Positions 13,151-14,056 of a stretch of DNA of 14,056 nucleotides are shown in pieces; within the stretch, counting starts at the first letter, position 1; the number at the start of each line of letters is the position of its first letter. Origin of the DNA: JBBRQP01 sp038226175 (lineage in GTDB: Bacteria > Cyanobacteriota > Cyanobacteriia > Gloeobacterales > Anthocerotibacteraceae). The notes beneath the pieces are model-generated. The model did no database searches, was not told the DNA's origin, and worked only from the letters and a program-made list of their open reading frames with translations. The position numbers and the translations under genes are program-made. Where the stretch lies: contig JBBRQP010000073.1 of assembly GCA_038226175.1 (NCBI GenBank), positions 1 to 14,056 of the forward strand, written 5' to 3'.

Positions 13151-14056
13151 ATGATTGTTCGATTGCAGCGCACCGTTTTGATTGTTGATGATTCCCTAGA
13201 AGACCGGGAGTCGTATCGCAATTATTTGTTACGGGATCAGGAGTACTCCTACACTATTATTGAAGCGCCTTTGGGACGGGAAGGTGTCACGCTTTGGCAG
13301 CAAACTCAACCTGATGTCTTATTACTTAATTATAGTTTGCCTGACCTTGATGGTTTGGAAGTCTTAGCGCAGTTGCAGTCCTCAACCCAACAACAATTCC
13401 TGCCCGTTATTATTTTAACCGGACAGGGTAATGAAACACTCGCCCTTCAATTCATGAAAGCGGGTGCCCAGGATTATCTTGTTAAAGAGCAAATTACCCC
13501 TCAAAGTCTGCAATTAGCGGTTAACAGTACTATTGCTACCTCGGATCTACGCCATGTATTGCGGGAGAGTGAGGAGCGGTTTCGGATGGTGGTAGATAAT
13601 ATTCCTCAGTTGGCATGGATAGCTAATGCAGAAGGTTTAATTTATTGGTATAACCAGCGGTGGTTTGAGTACACTGGTACAACCTTAGCAGAAATGGAAG
13701 GCTTGGGCTGGCAAAAAGTCCATCGTCCTGACTACGCTGAGAAAGTACTTGAGCGCTTTCGTCACTACACAAAACTTGGGCTGCCCTGGGAGGATACCTT
13801 TCCATTGCGAGGTCAAGATGGCCTATATCGTTGGTTTTTATCCAGGGCAATTCCGATTGCTGATGAGCAAGGACGAACTATACGTTGGTTTGGTACAAAT
13901 ACTGATATCACTGAACTTAGGGCAGCTCAAGCTGCCTTAGAAGAACGCAATAGCGAATTGGATAGCTTTGTGTATATTGTGTCTCACGACTTGAAAGCTC
14001 CCCTAAGAGCCATTTCCAACCTATCCCAATGGATTGAAGAAGACACCCAAACGGTC
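13151..14056 (+). CDS. Receiver-PAS-HisKA histidine kinase, 3' end outside window; receiver lacks the Asp
   Basis: The frame is open for 302 codons to the window edge. Residues 8-128 are a receiver domain with D13/D14 (IVDDS), T90 (ILTGQ) and K112 (LVKEQ) conserved, but the phospho-acceptor position is N60 (LLLNYSLPDLDG; codon AAT 13328-13330). Residues about 138-260 are a PAS/PAC module (ESEERFRMVVDNIP, then WFGTNTDITELRAAQ), a sensor fold. A coiled linker leads to the H-box FVYIVSHDLKAPLRAI with phospho-accepting His279. The ATPase domain must follow outside the window. This is a cytosolic sensor kinase; the N-terminal receiver probably takes a signal from another protein, without phosphorylation if the Asn is real. 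ATG 13151 has GGAGA (13139-13143) seven bases upstream. Confidence 0.88.
   Translation, partial: MIVRLQRTVLIVDDSLEDRESYRNYLLRDQEYSYTIIEAPLGREGVTLWQQTQPDVLLLNYSLPDLDGLEVLAQLQSSTQQQFLPVIILTGQGNETLALQFMKAGAQDYLVKEQITPQSLQLAVNSTIATSDLRHVLRESEERFRMVVDNIPQLAWIANAEGLIYWYNQRWFEYTGTTLAEMEGLGWQKVHRPDYAEKVLERFRHYTKLGLPWEDTFPLRGQDGLYRWFLSRAIPIADEQGRTIRWFGTNTDITELRAAQAALEERNSELDSFVYIVSHDLKAPLRAISNLSQWIEEDTQTV

Noticed and set aside
1..14056. tRNA, rRNA, CRISPR array or HIP1 octamers
   Set aside because: I looked for cloverleaf-like and repeat-spacer patterns and for GCGATCGC and saw none; this is by eye, so a short RNA gene could be missed.

Overview
The window is most likely cyanobacterial. I infer this from the combination of gene families: a TnpB of the cyanobacterial type, a 40-residue TPR protein beside a CHAT-domain remnant, a carboxyl-terminal processing protease, a DUF1800/DUF1501 pair (now broken), a receiver-PAS-HisKA kinase and a WbaP-type sugar-phosphate transferase. 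No 16S, tRNA or photosynthesis gene is present, and I saw no copy of the common cyanobacterial HIP1 octamer GCGATCGC, so the genus is open. Base composition is mixed: rloA/rloB and the orphan gene at 8224-8859 look clearly more AT-rich than the sugar transferase, protease and YncE-like genes.

Layout. 1-936: the 3' part of an IS200/IS605-type tnpB broken by one in-frame TGA, ending in a strong hairpin. 1186-1968: a transglutaminase-like cysteine protease. 2100-4032 (minus): a two-gene RloA/RloB-like module (ABC-type ATPase plus TOPRIM-like partner) with overlapping reading frames, a candidate anti-phage cassette. 4277-4633: a small protein with a Pro/Arg-rich tail whose stop overlaps the stop of a convergent exopolysaccharide sugar-phosphate transferase (4630-6027, minus). 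6222-7463: a lipoprotein carboxyl-terminal processing protease (S41). 7471-7978: abutting remnants of an alpha/beta hydrolase (minus) and an Rpn-type nuclease (plus). 8224-10324 (minus): an exported TPR protein followed by an unrecognised 211-residue protein. 10440-10620 (minus): a frameshifted CHAT-domain tail. 11034-12065: an exported YncE-like beta-propeller protein. 12134-12531 (minus): the first part of a DUF1800 gene fused to the last part of a DUF1501 gene by a large deletion. 12640-13111: two truncated secreted-protein genes. 13151-end: a receiver-PAS-HisKA histidine kinase, open at the window edge, whose receiver has Asn at the phospho-acceptor position.

The right half is a zone of decay and rearrangement. 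A previously unlabelled repeat of about 45 bp occurs three times there (10912-10956 and 12083-12127 in one orientation, 12691-12735 inverted). It flanks the YncE-like gene and brackets the DUF1800/DUF1501 deletion scar. I did not find one clear undescribed system. The best leads are the repeat family with its deletion scar, the RloA/RloB module, the receiver without its Asp, the 80-residue higher-order TPR amplification and the orphan gene next to it.
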